From assembly GCA_010909165.1 (NCBI GenBank), contig VJWM01000273.1, positions 62,001 to 126,000 of the forward strand: DNA of 64,000 nt, written 5' to 3'. The DNA comes from Anthoceros angustus. Lineage: Eukaryota > Streptophyta > Anthocerotopsida > Anthocerotales > Anthocerotaceae. Under the pieces are notes generated by a model that worked only from the letters and a program-made list of their open reading frames with translations, was not told the origin of the DNA and did no database searches. Below are positions 45,881 through 57,683 of the stretch, one piece after another (position 1 is the stretch's first letter; each line of letters opens with the position of its first letter). Made by a program: the position numbers and the translations under genes.

Positions 45881-47884
45881 TGGTTTGTTTCCTGTCTGCC
45901 TCAAGACTCTTCTCCAAGTGCTCCACTTGAGCTTCCATCCTCATAACATCCTCCGCCACTGGGTTTCCGCCGCCTACTTTCCCTTGCTTGGTAGGTCCTT
46001 GTCTTCCGCCTCCTTCAAGAATTCAACTCTCCTCTTGGCCTCCATGTCTACCTTGAACATCTCCCCATGCGCAGCATCTCCTCCAACATGTCCAAGTCTC
46101 CTTTCTTACCTCCGGAGACTCAAGGCCTTTGCCTTGCTCATGGGATCTTACATCCCTTGCTTCCCTATGATGAGCTCCCGCTCATCACTTGGTGGGGCAA
46201 CTCCTCCCACCGTGACTCCATCCGCCGCCCACCTAAGGGGCCGGTTGCCTTCTTATCTCCGCTTGGGAGCTTCCAAAACCGTGACTTCCTTTCCTCCTAC
46301 CGTGGTAGGAGGTGCTCCTACCACCAGGACTACTTCCCACCGTGGTAGGACTAATTCGCCACCCAGGCCTTGTCATGAGAGGACGAAAGGGGTCCCAAAC
46401 CACGTGGGAACACCTCCCACCTCGCAGGCGGGATTCGCCATGGTAGGATCTATCCTACCTTCCATCTCCGCATCCTCCGCGGTCCAACTTCAAATCCCCT
46501 ACAACTTCTCCTTGCAAGTCCTCCCGCATCCTCGGCCTATCTGAGGGATTCCTTCCAAAATAATGTCCTGTGGTGCTGCACCTCCTTTAGCGCAAAGCAC
46601 CAAGCACTCCCTCTCCCCGGCCGTAAGTACACAATGTTAAAGGGATGCTTGGAATCATCCAACTCCTTACTTGTGAGTAGCCCTCTACTTCCCACAAATG
46701 CACTAGATAAGTGCTAAGATAGCATGGCCTTGACTGTCTTCATCCGACGTTGGGTTTTCAAAGAACTTTTCCTTGGTAGGTGTATGCTTCATACATGATG
46801 AGCCCCAATCCGCTTCGCCCTTGAGTGATCTTCCATAGAAAATGGAGGAAGGTAGAAAATATGACACCCTTGGATTGCTCACCAAGCCCAAAACAATTCT
46901 TGTGAACAATCTCCACTTGGGCTCCAAGATTTGGTCCGTCTGCCAACCGTTCTTGGACTTAGCCTTCATGCCCCTTGCATAAGTGTAAGGGCTCCTTGGG
47001 AAGATCCGCCGTTGATGCACGCTTGCCTCCACTGCTTCCTTCCATCAACGTGATTCCGCTATCCTCGCTATCCGCCCCGCCATATACCGCGATGCTCATG
47101 TCCAACACCGTGGATCCGTCTGTGTTTCCTATCCGTAAGCCACCTCTTCCGTCACGCAAATTAGCAAAACCTCTTCTATCAATTCAAGGTTGTAAGACCA
47201 ATGTCGCCCATACACCCACTCTAGCTGAATATTCTCCTCGCTGCCCAAGGTCGAAAGTCCGAAAGGTCTCTAGAGGATAGCTGGCCTATAGTAAATAATG
47301 GCATGTCAAATTTCCACCTCCGGTCCGATCCTCCCGCCTTAGACCTCTTGCCGCCTCGCGCCACCTCCCTTGGTGGACGCTCCTTCCTTGGCTACTACCT
47401 CCTTGCCCTTGGTCATGGTAGGCTTGGTCATGGCCTCCTTGGTTAGTACTTGCACGAAATTGAAGAAAAGTGATGCCTCCTGCAATTCCTGCACCTCCCG
47501 CTTCTTATCCTTGCAAACGCTTTCTCCTCCTCGCGATTTGCTCTTGCTCACAGCTCAAAGGTCCTTGCCTCGCCCCTCAAACCCCGATTTCGCAAGAGAA
47601 AGCTCAACCCCCACGGACTCTTACACCGCCACAATTTAGGAGCCCTTCCTGCACGGTTTCCTAGCAATCTTGCCACGCTCCACCCTCCTAGGCACCCTCA
47701 CGAGCTTGGCAAGTGTTGGGTTGCGCCCAACCTTCTTCTCCCTTCTCTTCCTCTTTTCCTCCTTCCTCTCTTGGGCGCCCGCGGATTTCGCCTCCTTGCC
47801 GAGCTTGCGCCTCTCCTTCTCCTCCTGCACGGGGCGTGTTGCTGTATGGGGCCTTGGGAAGCTTGAGGTGTGGCGGCGCCCCGC
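45880..47884 (-). pseudogene. Gag-like element inserted next to the IDM1-like gene
   Basis: The order on the minus strand is as follows. First is a basic, lysine-rich segment ending at 47636 (EEKERRKLGKEAKSAGAQER). The Gag N-domain follows (46703-47032: RGMKAKSKNGWQTDQ, IFYGRSLKGEADWGSSCMKH). Then come heptads (46297-46348) and a coiled coil (45890-46080). It is homologous to 25183-25686 and 17945-18406. The coiled coil fades out at about 45880 and no LTR is visible there. The right edge lies within or at the intron border of the host gene at 47885-47888. It is frame-broken throughout. Confidence 0.55.
46297..46348 (-). repeat. Palindromic heptad repeats near the host gene
   Basis: CTACCGTGGTAG is at 46297, CTACCACCAGG- at 46318 (21 bp on) and CCACCGTGGTAG at 46337. 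On the minus strand they read as Val/Gly/Thr-rich heptads (VVGAPPTTVGG). Confidence 0.8.
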
Positions 47885-47887
47885 TAC

Positions 47888-50800
47888 CACCATCACCACA
47901 CTCCACACAATGATCATAGTTGTCCAACACATTGTTTCTAATACCCTTCAATCTCTCCTCAGCAAACAAGTCCTCAGCTGCTTCGTGCAGAGACCTCCCG
48001 TCCACAAGGTAGATGCTATTATACCTGACCTTACAGGAAAATTTAAATCCATAAATAAGAACACAGCTAAAAAAATCAAGCTGCAAACGACAACAACGGT
48101 GCATGAGACTAGCACTCACGGATTACGTCGAGAGCCCATTCCAGCATGCTGTTCAAACTGGGAGCAGCTTATCTGCAAGGATATATTTACAATTAGCGTC
48201 CATGGGAGGGAAGCGAGAGCTCTTCCATATCACTTTTCTCACCACTTGCTTGCAGCAGAGGCAGCAAATTCCAACTCCTTTCTTGATACCCTCTAGGAGC
48301 TTCTGCAGGGACAACCAAGAACCCATAAGTTAAGACAAACAATGAACTCAGCCTTACTTCTTCTTGCTTCATTTGTCTATCTGTCACAGCCCAACTTCAA
48401 ACATTGACTATTCCAGGATGAAAAGATCGTCTGCAGTCAGGGGATTGTTTCAAAGTCAGGAAGGCAGGGCAGACGTCTCTACCTGCCCTTTAATATAGTA
48501 AGCCACCTCCACATCATCTGGCAATCCACCAGGCAAAAATAGCGCCTTGTGCATGGCAGCATTGGTATCTCTGAAAAATCAGCAGCCCCTCTGTCAAGAA
48601 GGATAAAGCAAGCATTGCTATCAAAAACCCAGAAACCCTTACTGTAATATTCCCAAAGCAGAGTCTGTTATTTGTCCAACAACACAAACTTGTGAACGAA
48701 CACACTTTGAGATACAAGTTGTTACTAGATTCAGGTTACCAGCTTGGTATTTGGGGCACACCTAACTCTTGATTGTCCGGCAGAGTCTGGCAGGGAGGCA
48801 GAAGGCCTACACCATATCAAAGCCGGATTTAAGTCTCCACAAGTAACTGTCCAAAAATGTACATCTCCTCCTCCTCAAATGTGAGGCAGAATCTCCACGC
48901 TGGGAGATCAACATGCATCTAGCAAAGAACCCTGACACTGCTGGGCCATACCTTGGGCGGCTTGGATAGAGACAAGCTCCTCCCTGCTGCTTAGTATCAA
49001 CCAATGTGCAGGACAAGCAACCTCGCTGTCCAGGCTGAGACTCCTCTAAGTCATCCAAATACTCTGTGACAAGTCAGCTGTGAGAAGAAGATGTACCAAA
49101 TAACTTGCAGACAAAGATGAGCTGCAACCAATAAATCCAATACCACAGTCACCTTCATTGCCTTGGTATGCCGCGCACACATTTACATTCCTCTCTTCTT
49201 GAATATCACCAATTGCAGTTCTCAAGGCATCTTTGATCTTCCCAGGGTGACTGGCCCTTTTACCAGCCTCAAGGACATCATGAAGTGACTTGCCGTTTTC
49301 AAGGCAAATAAAATCACTTGGGTGCCTGGCAGAGCTACCAGCATGCTTCTCAAAAGCAGAAACATTGACAATCTATCAAGGAAACCAGACAGTTCAATTC
49401 AATAGTAAGAACAACATTATTAGCTGAAATAATTACGAAATGCAAACAGGTAGGATTTGCTGATCAGGCCTAGCCATAAGAGTCACCATCAGATTACCTC
49501 ACTGCCTTTGCAGTCAGAACAATCACAGAGAATTCCATTCTTTCGCACAACACCAGTGAGCAGGACCTGCAGACAGTGTTACACGAGAGACAGTTGGCAG
49601 TAGCTTCTACATGCTGTAAGAAATAGATGCATTACCATGGTGAAATGAGCGTACCACTCCTGCCCGGTCCCGATAGCTAACACGATGCCCTTCGATCAGT
49701 CCAGTAGCCAGCAATGATTTAGCAGTAGTTGGTGGATCAACTATTACACAGTCAGTCGGTGGCTTGATCTTCAGCTTGAAGACTGTTGTCACCGGTTGTG
49801 GTAACAAATCAGTGCACAAGGGTCCAGTGCCCGATAACTCTGCCTTTTCAACCTTTATGCACACATCAGCTGGTGGTTCGCTCACATCACATGCGAAGTC
49901 AGGGTCACCATTATCTGTAGCACATGGAGGTCCCCGCTTTGGGGCAAGACACTTACTGCATCGGTAAACAGCAGCAGGCTTACTATGAAATTGTGTGCTT
50001 GACACATCCTCATCCTGACTGACATCCAGAGAGTACGGACTATGACTTCTTGTACCTGCAACAGCAGCAACAAATATTTCAGCAGATATACCGGCGGAAG
50101 GTTCTGACTTACGGAGTCCATAAGCATTGGCCGAGTTAGAGGGCAGCGTTGACAAGCAGGTGACACTGCCCTGGACTCACCAGACTGATGCAAATCACCA
50201 CTACAACCATTGGGGCAAAGCCCAGCACTTCTTGATATCTCAAGGTTTACACTCCCATACGTCTCCAGAGGCAGAGACCAGTTCACTGGTTGAACCCTGC
50301 AGCCTGGAGTGTTGTCTTCATGCTGCACAAAGGCACCAGCAAATGTGAATTTCCTTGCTTAAGTGAGTTCGAAAATCAGAACAATCAGCTGAAGTTTGAC
50401 TTAAACGTCTCCTGAATTTATGAGTAATTGAGAGTTCACTTTGTATCCAGACACTCTTCCTAGCACGCCTGGCCTGCTAGGAAACTGGCTGGCAAAACCA
50501 TCAGTCTTCATCCTGGTCTCAATACCATCATGTCCCACATCAGGCACTCCAACCAGCAGACCGGAATCTTCCCCATCAGCAATCAGCCCTTTGCTCTGAC
50601 CAGACTCACAAAGATCCGGATCCGTATCTGCAGCCTGCAATTGCGAAAGGTCGACTCAACGAGTGCCAGCAGAATATATGATGCTACAGGCAACTCATCC
50701 AAACAATAATCACATGACTGCAAGCCTGCGGGCAGGCCAAACTCTGGGCAGCCAAAAGCAAGACCATGTAGCCACCTTTGACTCCAGGCTCCAAACTCTG

Positions 50801-51816
50801 AGCCAGTAGAGAACCACCTTAGATTGCAACTGGAATCAACTGCAGCTTCTTACCACAGGCAAAGGAAGAGGTGACCGTCTTGCTGGCAGTACAATTGCTG
50901 AACCAGCTACTAAACTCTCCGGATTGCCCCCACCCAGCTCTGACACTGATGGTATGGCAAGAGGTGTTCTCCTTGCTGTTGAGGTAAGATTACCATTTCC
51001 TGTAGCAATAAGCCCGTCCACGTCCTCGCTGGCATCCAGTGCTATTTGGTTGCAGCAACCTTGAGCATCAACTGATCCCATTTTCAGAGTCGATGATCTG
51101 TCGATATCAACAGCAGTGGACTTTGAGACCACTGTAGAAGACGAGGACTGCTCCAAGGTCTTAGCAAAATCCACCATTCCTGGCAGGCATGACATCTGCG
51201 GAGATATTGAACCCGGGACAGTACATTGCCTTGAGACAGCAGCTGCAGCAGACAGATGTGCTCCAGCTATTTCCGAGTCTGCAGAGACTGAACTTCCAAT
51301 TCCTGACACACACTCTCGATTGCTCGGGAAGTCCCGAGATAACTCCATCCGGTAACTCGACACCGCAGATATTCCCCTGCTTACAAGCTGCGGCCTTAAT
51401 GCTTCTGAGGTTGGCACTTGGTTAGATGAACAGGCCACAATCTCCCCTTGCGAATTCCTAATGCACGTACCGACATCCCCACCGTTGACAATGCCCGCAC
51501 TGTCGACATTCTGTTTTTTGAGGAGGGGAACATTGAAATCCTCTTCCACAACATCAGAATACACAGCTTTCCGCTTGATCACAATCTTGAATTTGGGAGC
51601 CCGAACTTCGGATGCCTCTGTCATATCGGAATGGCAAACAGGAGCACCCATGCTCTCCTCTTCATCCCGAGCTTCAAGCCCTATCCCGGACGAATCTACC
51701 ACGGAGCAGTTCTCACGAGTATCACCTAGCTGAGACACGGTTGCTTGCACTGGGTCTACATGTACAGCAACACCGACGTCTCCGATGCTGGCCGAGGGGC
51801 TGTCCCTGCAAGCCAT
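47888..51816 (-). CDS. IDM1-like protein, N-terminal part (two TPL-binding domains, PHD start)
   Basis: This is a host gene of the plant PHD-GNAT nuclear protein family (At2g36720/IDM1-like). Eleven exons join in one frame: 51816-50854, 50634-50407, 50322-50181, 50055-49655, 49566-49498, 49372-49153, 49063-48952, 48570-48483, 48302-48243, 48172-48120 and 48024-47888. All internal introns are GT-AG. The product so far is about 825 residues: a long Ser-rich, low-complexity N-terminus (residues 1-540, with FKIVIKRKAVYSDVVEEDF), then a first Jas TPL-binding-type domain (LLATGLIEGHRVSY, KNGILCDCSDCKG, FEKHAGSSARHPS), then a second (GGLPDDVEVAYYIKGQKLLE, SQFEQHAG, LVDGRSLHEAAEDLF), then the PHD start CVECGDGG. 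Sequence after the last donor is retroelement. Zinc ligands 3-8 of the PHD and any acetyltransferase domain are absent. The start (Met at 51816) is chosen over an in-frame Met at 51939 and is uncertain. By family, a chromatin or transcription regulator in the nucleus. Confidence 0.75.
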
Positions 51817-51989
51817 GCTCGTACTATGTAACTTCCTGAGAGTGACCAGTGCATGAAAGCCCGATTGTCTGACCGTAGACTGCGTCGACAGACTTTGAGC
51901 TATAGCCACCCGGCTAGGCAGAAAAATCACAACTCTCAACGAAAGGGAATGCCAGGCAAATGAACTCGAGAGTCATATCCACCTGTTTC

Positions 51990-52782
51990 AAGTACCCGCC
52001 TGCAAGAAAGGAGATGACAGCATCCCAAGACCAATACAATCACGGGGAGTACTGATCGGCGAGTCTTACCGGGAAGACCGGTTTGTAGAGGGGAGCAAGA
52101 AGACGGCAGTACCTACTCCAGACATTCGATGTAAAGCTAGCAGACAACCCGAAACCTGTACCCTGTGCAACTCGTCTTCGAGACATACCTGGAACTATGA
52201 GCGAGCCCTCAATCTCTGCCAGCTAACACCATAGTGAAGCCAAAGGAGCAAAATGAGGCAGAAGAGAGCAACAATAGATGCGAAAACCCTGGGAACGAGA
52301 CGTGTGACACTACTAGGCCAGTTGCTCAAAGAAGAAGTGACGCATGCAAGCGTTGATGCTTGAACGTACCGCTTGAGCTGCAAAGGGTGCCAGGCGCAAA
52401 TCGCCAGACGTGTGTGACTGGACACACAGTCCGGAGGAGAGACTGGAGGAGGTCAAAATGTAAGGGAATGTACAGGATCGACTCACAGCTACAGGGCCAC
52501 ATGGATGAAATCACGAGATTCGGCAGCAACCGGTGCACGAGATCCCGCAGCAAGCACCAGCTGGTGGGGCAAAGCTGAAGGTCCTGGAATGTCGCTGTGC
52601 CTCGGTCTACAGCGCTGCTTGCCGCGGTGCGCCACAAACAGGGATGAACGCAGCTCCCCCGATAGGCGAGGGAGGGAGGAAGGGTTCAGGCATACCCTCG
52701 CCTTCCCACGACACCATCTTACGGCGTATTGTTTCCTAGACGTCTCTGTTTCGTGGATACCTATTACTAATATAGATACCAT
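51990..52782 (-). other. Probable 5' UTR, first intron and promoter side of the IDM1-like gene
   Basis: There is no long coding frame. On the minus strand there is a candidate splice donor (GTGAGTCG, near 52480) and a candidate acceptor (TTGCAG followed by GCGGG, near 52005). Sequence around 52505-52780 is moderately GC-rich, as expected for an untranslated first exon. The transcription start is not visible. Confidence 0.35.
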
Positions 52783-52864
52783 ACCTACGTCACATGTATG
52801 TACGTACGCATATAGGCAGATACATAAGCATATGCATACATATTACCTCCTGCCAAGAACAATT

Positions 52865-53345
52865 TATTAAAAAGAATGGTCGGGAAAACCCATCTACCCA
52901 TAACCGAAGGGGACAATCCACTCAAGGGCTAAGAGCCAAGGGGGGCTAGCCCTCACATATGCCGGGACAACCCACTCAAGGGCTAAGAGCCAAGGAGGCT
53001 AGCCCCCACGAACGCCAACCCCGAAGCTATCTGCCGCCCCGATTATGTCGTGGTCCGAGATGAGGAAAGGCCTACCTACAACTGGTGCCGATGATGCCAC
53101 GTCTCCTGCCCTCGTCACCATCCTGTAAATAGCATTGGCCAGCGCCCTTTGCAAGGCCATGGATATCCATTGTCGAAAGAAAGCCACCACCGAGGAAAGA
53201 GGGAGACCCACCCCGTTCCGATGAGTGTGGTAGGCTTTAGCACAATCCTTAATGAGCCGGGAAAAATCCTTGCCCATAGCCCCGCCTCCCCTGGCACTTC
53301 TATTGGCTCTGTTCCCTCTTCAGGGATCACTTCTTTGGGTGGCAC
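52865..53345 (-). mobile_element. 3' end of an unidentified retroelement, minus strand
   Basis: The minus strand has two overlapping frames (53115-53345, then 52999-53277: LSSVVAFFRQWISMALQRAL, VVGRPFLISDHDIIGAADS) that look like one protein with a frameshift. They are followed by a duplicated non-coding part and an end reading ccattctttttaataaattg. This resembles the 3' untranslated end of a LINE or similar element. The call is weak because no reverse transcriptase is attached. Confidence 0.3.
52912..53013. repeat. 54-bp tandem duplication
   Basis: Units at 52912-52965 and 52966-53013 share cactcaagggctaagagcca and ggctagcccccac-type words. Each unit contains the short inverted pair ggctaagagcc and ggggctagccc. 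Confidence 0.85.
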
Positions 53346-53349
53346 TTCT

Positions 53350-54760
53350 GGTCCTGCTCTGCAAGAAACTGGTCTTCCAACAGGATTGTGTCTCGATATG
53401 ATCCCGCTTTTGGAAGACGGGACTTATCTGCTGAGTGGTAGATGGAGAGGTAGCTGATTGTCCGTTTTTGTTTGTCTTTTTGATCAGGACAGGCTCTTTG
53501 GATGCACCTCCGCATGGAATTTCTCGCAGTGTGCAAATTGATGAACTTGGTCGCTGCTTTTTGTTCAACCAAAAGGAGACCTCAGTTTCTGGTTTGTCCA
53601 TCTACTATACGCTAATAGAGCCTTTGAATGGATCTCTCCCGGTGATCTTTTCATATCAGTCTTGGAAAATTGTGAGGAAGAAGTGTTGGCATATTTTGAT
53701 CTCATTGTGTTTGGATGGAAATACCTAGAGAATATCTCCAAGAGTTTATATCGCCCCAAGGATTTCTTTACGGGTTTTGATATTACTGACCATGCTAGTA
53801 TGAATGCATGTATCTGTATGTCTGCCAAACGGCTTTTCCCTTTTATTGACAAAGCCACAGTCTCGTCAAATGACCCCTCCTCCTTACACGTCCAGTCTAT
53901 GTCCTTGGATATCCTACATCACCCCGCTTACGTACTTGCGTTAGCAAGGGGCTAAACCCCACTAGAATACCACCAGTGGTTGATGCTCTGGTAACTGCCT
54001 TTGTGCATGTCATTGAGATTCTTCAAAAACGTGGACATCAAGCTTTTGATTGTAATGGATTGACCTTTGTGTCAAAGCCCAATAAACCTGATTTTATTAT
54101 GTGGTGGTTTATATGGAAACCGCTACCATGGAACGCAATAAGAGACAGCATACCGCATCAAAGACATGACACATGTCTTTGAAGAACCTTCCCCATCAAG
54201 AATGAAATCTCTTGGTTATTCGTGCGAAGACTTGTATATCTACTGCCCGACAAAGCTAGACTACACCGCTTGCTTTCATCCGCAGACACATAAGGCAACA
54301 AGTAATCAGCAAGCACTGGCCTTAGTTTGGATTTAAAACTCTAACTCTTTCTGCCTCAATCTTGCTCGGAGTGAGACCAAAGTGAGATTTCCTCCTCCTT
54401 AGGAGTTAGAGAATGATACTTGAGCTTTGGCCAGCCATGGACGATGGCCACTTTCAAAGGCAACACACAGGTTGGAAATATAGATGGCTTACCAATGCTG
54501 CTCAATTGTTTATTTCTTCTGTCAGAAATGATCTATTGACCATAGCCTAACCAAAGCTTTGTTCCCTGCGGCCGAAAGAATGGGCCCAAACGCAATCACA
54601 AAGACACCCTACCCTGCTGTTCTGGGCGTACAAACCTCCTTGTATTGGATCCATGGACTCCACTTTGGATGGCTTTTAAACCTCGCCAAACATGAGGTGC
54701 ATGATCTGCCTAGCCCCATGTATATTGCATCACCGCTATGAGGCAATCCTACTAGTGATT
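53350..54760 (+). pseudogene. Possible upstream part of the reverse transcriptase gene
   Basis: Plus-strand pieces at 53149-53457, 53435-53728, 53662-53955 (WKYLENISKSLYRPKDFF, HPAYVLALARG) and 53976-54182 (HVIEILQKRGHQAF, KPDFIMWWFIWKPLPWNA) read as protein-like and lie just upstream, on the same strand as the RT. They are separated by frameshifts. No endonuclease (GIY-YIG) motif was seen. The link to the RT is inferred from position only. Confidence 0.35.
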
Positions 54761-54762
54761 CG

Positions 54763-55767
54763 ATGCACTCAATGACTGCTGCTATTTTGGCAAACATTAC
54801 CGCTTTTAAGGCTAGTGAACAAGGGCTTCACATCCTCAAAGAATTTGACAGCCATTTCAAGATGTCCGCTTTGACCATGCGCCTTTCCTTCAATTCCATG
54901 GTGCCGAGCCTCTTGGTAGTATGCCTCCAAGAGGCTTGTCTTTTACACAAGAGCGATTGGGTGCTCTCCACTTTCTTTATGCAAACTCCGCTTATGTCCA
55001 ATCAATTGTCAATAAGTGTTTGCTGCAAAGATCTTGGCATACCTAGGTTTCTCTGCTCCGCTTCCTGGTGCAGTGTCAGATTTTTTTCTCGCTATGAAGT
55101 CTACAGCCATTCTGCATTGGCTAAGCTTGAAGACTTCGACTCAGCGGCCTTGTTTGCACATGCTCCAAGACACATGGACGACCTGTGTTGGTTTAACACC
55201 AGTATCCCTAATCAATTCCTGGATCCGGCTACACCAAGGACCCCAGATTCGCCATTTTGGATTCATCCCTTGGATGTGGTGGCTATTGAACCCGAGATCC
55301 ATAAGTTTGGGGAAGATTTGGAAGGTAACAAGATTGGGATTGCTGCTCACTTCTTGTCTTTTCAATTCACTATCATAGACCCTGTGCGTGGACTGATTTC
55401 TTTCACCAAATATGATAAAAGAAGGGCACCCCCCTTCAAGTGTGCTCAGTTCATTCACTTGGAGTCTAACAGATCTGTCTCTCAAGCATACAAGGTTATT
55501 ATCTCGCAGGTTTTTCCTTTGCCATATATTTGCTTCACAGCGGAGGCAATTTTACACGAGATTTTGGTGATGGTCAACACCTTTATGGCTAATGGCTTCC
55601 AGGAAGCAAGATTGCTGAGAATCATTGTCAGGTTCTTGCAACGAAGCTCTTTCCCCGATGCGAGAGTGGCCAAGGAAGACATTCTCGTAATGCTTTATGC
55701 TCCAATGCCTTCTATCCTTCCTGACTATAATTGTGGTATTCCCACCCACGCTTGCTCCTTACAATAA
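54763..55767 (+). CDS. Reverse transcriptase-like ORF (Penelope-like or related)
   Basis: A 334-codon frame. Near residues 90-110 a degenerate Gly-Ile-Pro motif ([17 protein letters not shown]) corresponds to the GIPMGxxxSP region of RT motif B. At residues 139-146 comes HMDDLCWF, matching the catalytic Tyr/x-Asp-Asp box, with His-Met in place of the usual Tyr/Ile. It is followed by [17 protein letters not shown], then [16 protein letters not shown], then [17 protein letters not shown], and a C-terminal stretch [20 protein letters not shown]. This order recurs in an RT type that I know from green algae, ferns and protists, probably Penelope-like. Upstream RT motifs are unclear and may be frame-shifted. 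The ORF ends 128 bp before a TACA-rich microsatellite. Confidence 0.55.
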   Translation: MHSMTAAILANITAFKASEQGLHILKEFDSHFKMSALTMRLSFNSMVPSLLVVCLQEACLLHKSDWVLSTFFMQTPLMSNQLSISVCCKDLGIPRFLCSASWCSVRFFSRYEVYSHSALAKLEDFDSAALFAHAPRHMDDLCWFNTSIPNQFLDPATPRTPDSPFWIHPLDVVAIEPEIHKFGEDLEGNKIGIAAHFLSFQFTIIDPVRGLISFTKYDKRRAPPFKCAQFIHLESNRSVSQAYKVIISQVFPLPYICFTAEAILHEILVMVNTFMANGFQEARLLRIIVRFLQRSSFPDARVAKEDILVMLYAPMPSILPDYNCGIPTHACSLQ

Positions 55768-55894
55768 ATTTCTCCCTCAGCAAAAAGATCCTCCGTGCTA
55801 TGGTGCGTATCTCACTAAGGCCTGCATATTGCGCTACCTCGGTATGGATTCTTTCAAATCACTGTTGGTGGAGGGTATTTACATAACAGGAGGT

Positions 55895-56052
55895 ACGTAT
55901 ATACATACATATATATACATATATACATATATATACATATATACATACATACATACATATATACATATATATATACATATATACATACATATATATATAC
56001 ATACATACATACATATACATATATATATATATATACATACATATATATACAT

Positions 56053-56083
<31 letters not shown>

Positions 56084-56200
56084 CATATATACATATATAT
56101 ATATATACATACATACATACATACATACATACATACATACATACACACACACATACACACATACACACATACATACATATACATGGTATGTATGTATGTG
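55895..56200. repeat. TACA/TATA microsatellite with terminal hairpin
   Basis: About 300 bp of ataca and atata units switch to cacaca near 56150. The tract ends in a hairpin: CACATACATACAT (56166-56178), a 9-base loop and ATGTATGTATGTG (56188-56200). Long frames through it on both strands are translations of the repeat and are not genes. It follows the RT ORF. Confidence 0.95.
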
Positions 56201-57430
56201 ATAAAGCATCACTTACACTTTGTTGCCTGCCAACCAGCAGCTATTGCGTTTTCAATTTTATGTTTTCGATACCGTGTATCATGATACTAACTAAGTTCTT
56301 AGATATCGGCTACTGCTCATTTACCTTGCCGCCTATGTTGCGCCAATAAAAGCCTTGTGTCCCGTGGATGCTTTGCAACACTAGTTCTTGGGATCTGCAC
56401 CTTCATGATAGCTCATCTTAATTTTTGCTCTCCTTATACCTATAGCAGCTTAGTAGCCTCCAAATTTAATCTTGCATTCTTGTCGGCTCCCTCCCGCCGA
56501 TCCTCACCCCTATCCGAACCCCTAGCTTGGGACTCTTGTTACTTTGGTGTTCTTGGGAAGACCGCCAACTTGGTGGCCTACATGGCTCACAAGTGAGTTT
56601 GCTCACCGCTCAAACCTTCACAATTTTTCTCAGGTTAACTGTCCGCTTCATGCTCTTGTTCCAATTTGTTAGTGCCGGATTTTCCTTTGCTAAAGGTGTA
56701 CTTGCTTGCCGATCAATGTTTTCCTTTGATTGCAAATTCAGCAATGTGTTTGCAAATACAAGGTGTGGTGGTAGGGTTTGTCATCACGCCGTGCCATGGA
56801 TCATCCATTCCAAATTAAATCCATGCCAAGGAGGTCCCTTTTGGAGAAGATGAAGGGGGACGGAGCTGCCCCCACCAACACCGGCCTTTATGCTTACAGC
56901 CAGCCCAGGACGCCCACAGTTTGGTGTGCTTGGATGTTCCTGAGTTTCCTCATCGCTGATTTTTGTCTCATCACCATGAGGTCCGTAGGTTATGGGCGTG
57001 TGGTCATGTTTCTTAAACAAGATGATTGTACACACTCCACACTTGCTTTGGATGATGCCATTTGTGTATAATGTTCCATAACTAACCGGATGAACTCATG
57101 CTCTATACATACAAGGTGTTCTTTTATGCTTTTTGGTGACTTCCAAGATGGTGGTTGCCACTTGGCTAGCTACTTGTTGGTCTTTGCTCAACTCCGTTGA
57201 TTTCAGTATGCAATGTATTTCATTTGCCCATCCACGAGCTAGTTCTACCCCCCGAATCTCGCACTATAAAAGTTTGAGTCGATTCCAACGAAGTCATGCA
57301 AGTCCTCAAACGAGGCAATTGGCAAGTCATTGTGGCTTGTATATATGCACATACACGCATGTCTTGTGGTCGCCCGCACCGACGCCTTCCCCGCCTCCTG
57401 GCTTGATTTCTCACTTTTTTAATTGTTTGA
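56201..57430. other. No recognisable gene
   Basis: Plus-strand frames at 56357-56596, 56527-56853 and 56778-57071 are short, hydrophobic and out of frame with each other. One contains TNTGLYAYSQPRTPTVWCAW, which I do not recognise. It may be the other side of the retroelement or plain intergenic DNA. Confidence 0.4.
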
Positions 57431-57439
57431 GTGTGACGA

Positions 57440-57683
57440 GATGAGACCGTCTGGGATACAGATCTGGTGGCCTTGGGCTACCCTAGAAATTCTGATGGCA
57501 TCGTTGTGAAGGTTGTGCAAGCGGTTGTTGCCAAAACTGAATGAATAATACAATACAAAATGTTTACAAAAATGTGTTTAAATACCCATGACCTAGAGTC
57601 ATGTTATTTCACTTCAACTAAACATATTTAATCTAAATTAAATATATACAACCCTAAGTGTGACAGAGATTGTTATTTTAACA
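57440..57683 (-). mobile_element. Ty1/copia LTR
   Basis: On the minus strand it starts TGTTAAAATAACA directly after a polypurine tract (TTGAGGAGGGAG, 57684-57695). A TATTTAAA box follows about 95 bp in, as expected for a short copia LTR. The right (3') end near 57440 is a guess. No 5' partner was found, so the element is truncated. Confidence 0.55.

Noticed and set aside
50113-50120. Strong GTAAGT donor at 50112 as the end of the third listed intron
   Set aside because: Using it shifts the frame of the next exon. The donor at 50180 (G|GTGAGT) keeps GTRSHSPYSLDV in frame and fits the domain downstream.
51116-51839. Plus-strand frames over the IDM1-like gene
   Set aside because: They are shadows of the 321-codon minus-strand exon, which has matching splice sites and family similarity downstream.
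55854-56284. ORFs of 101-195 codons on both strands, rich in Tyr, Ile and His
   Set aside because: They are translations of the TACA/TATA microsatellite. They have no start context and no homolog.
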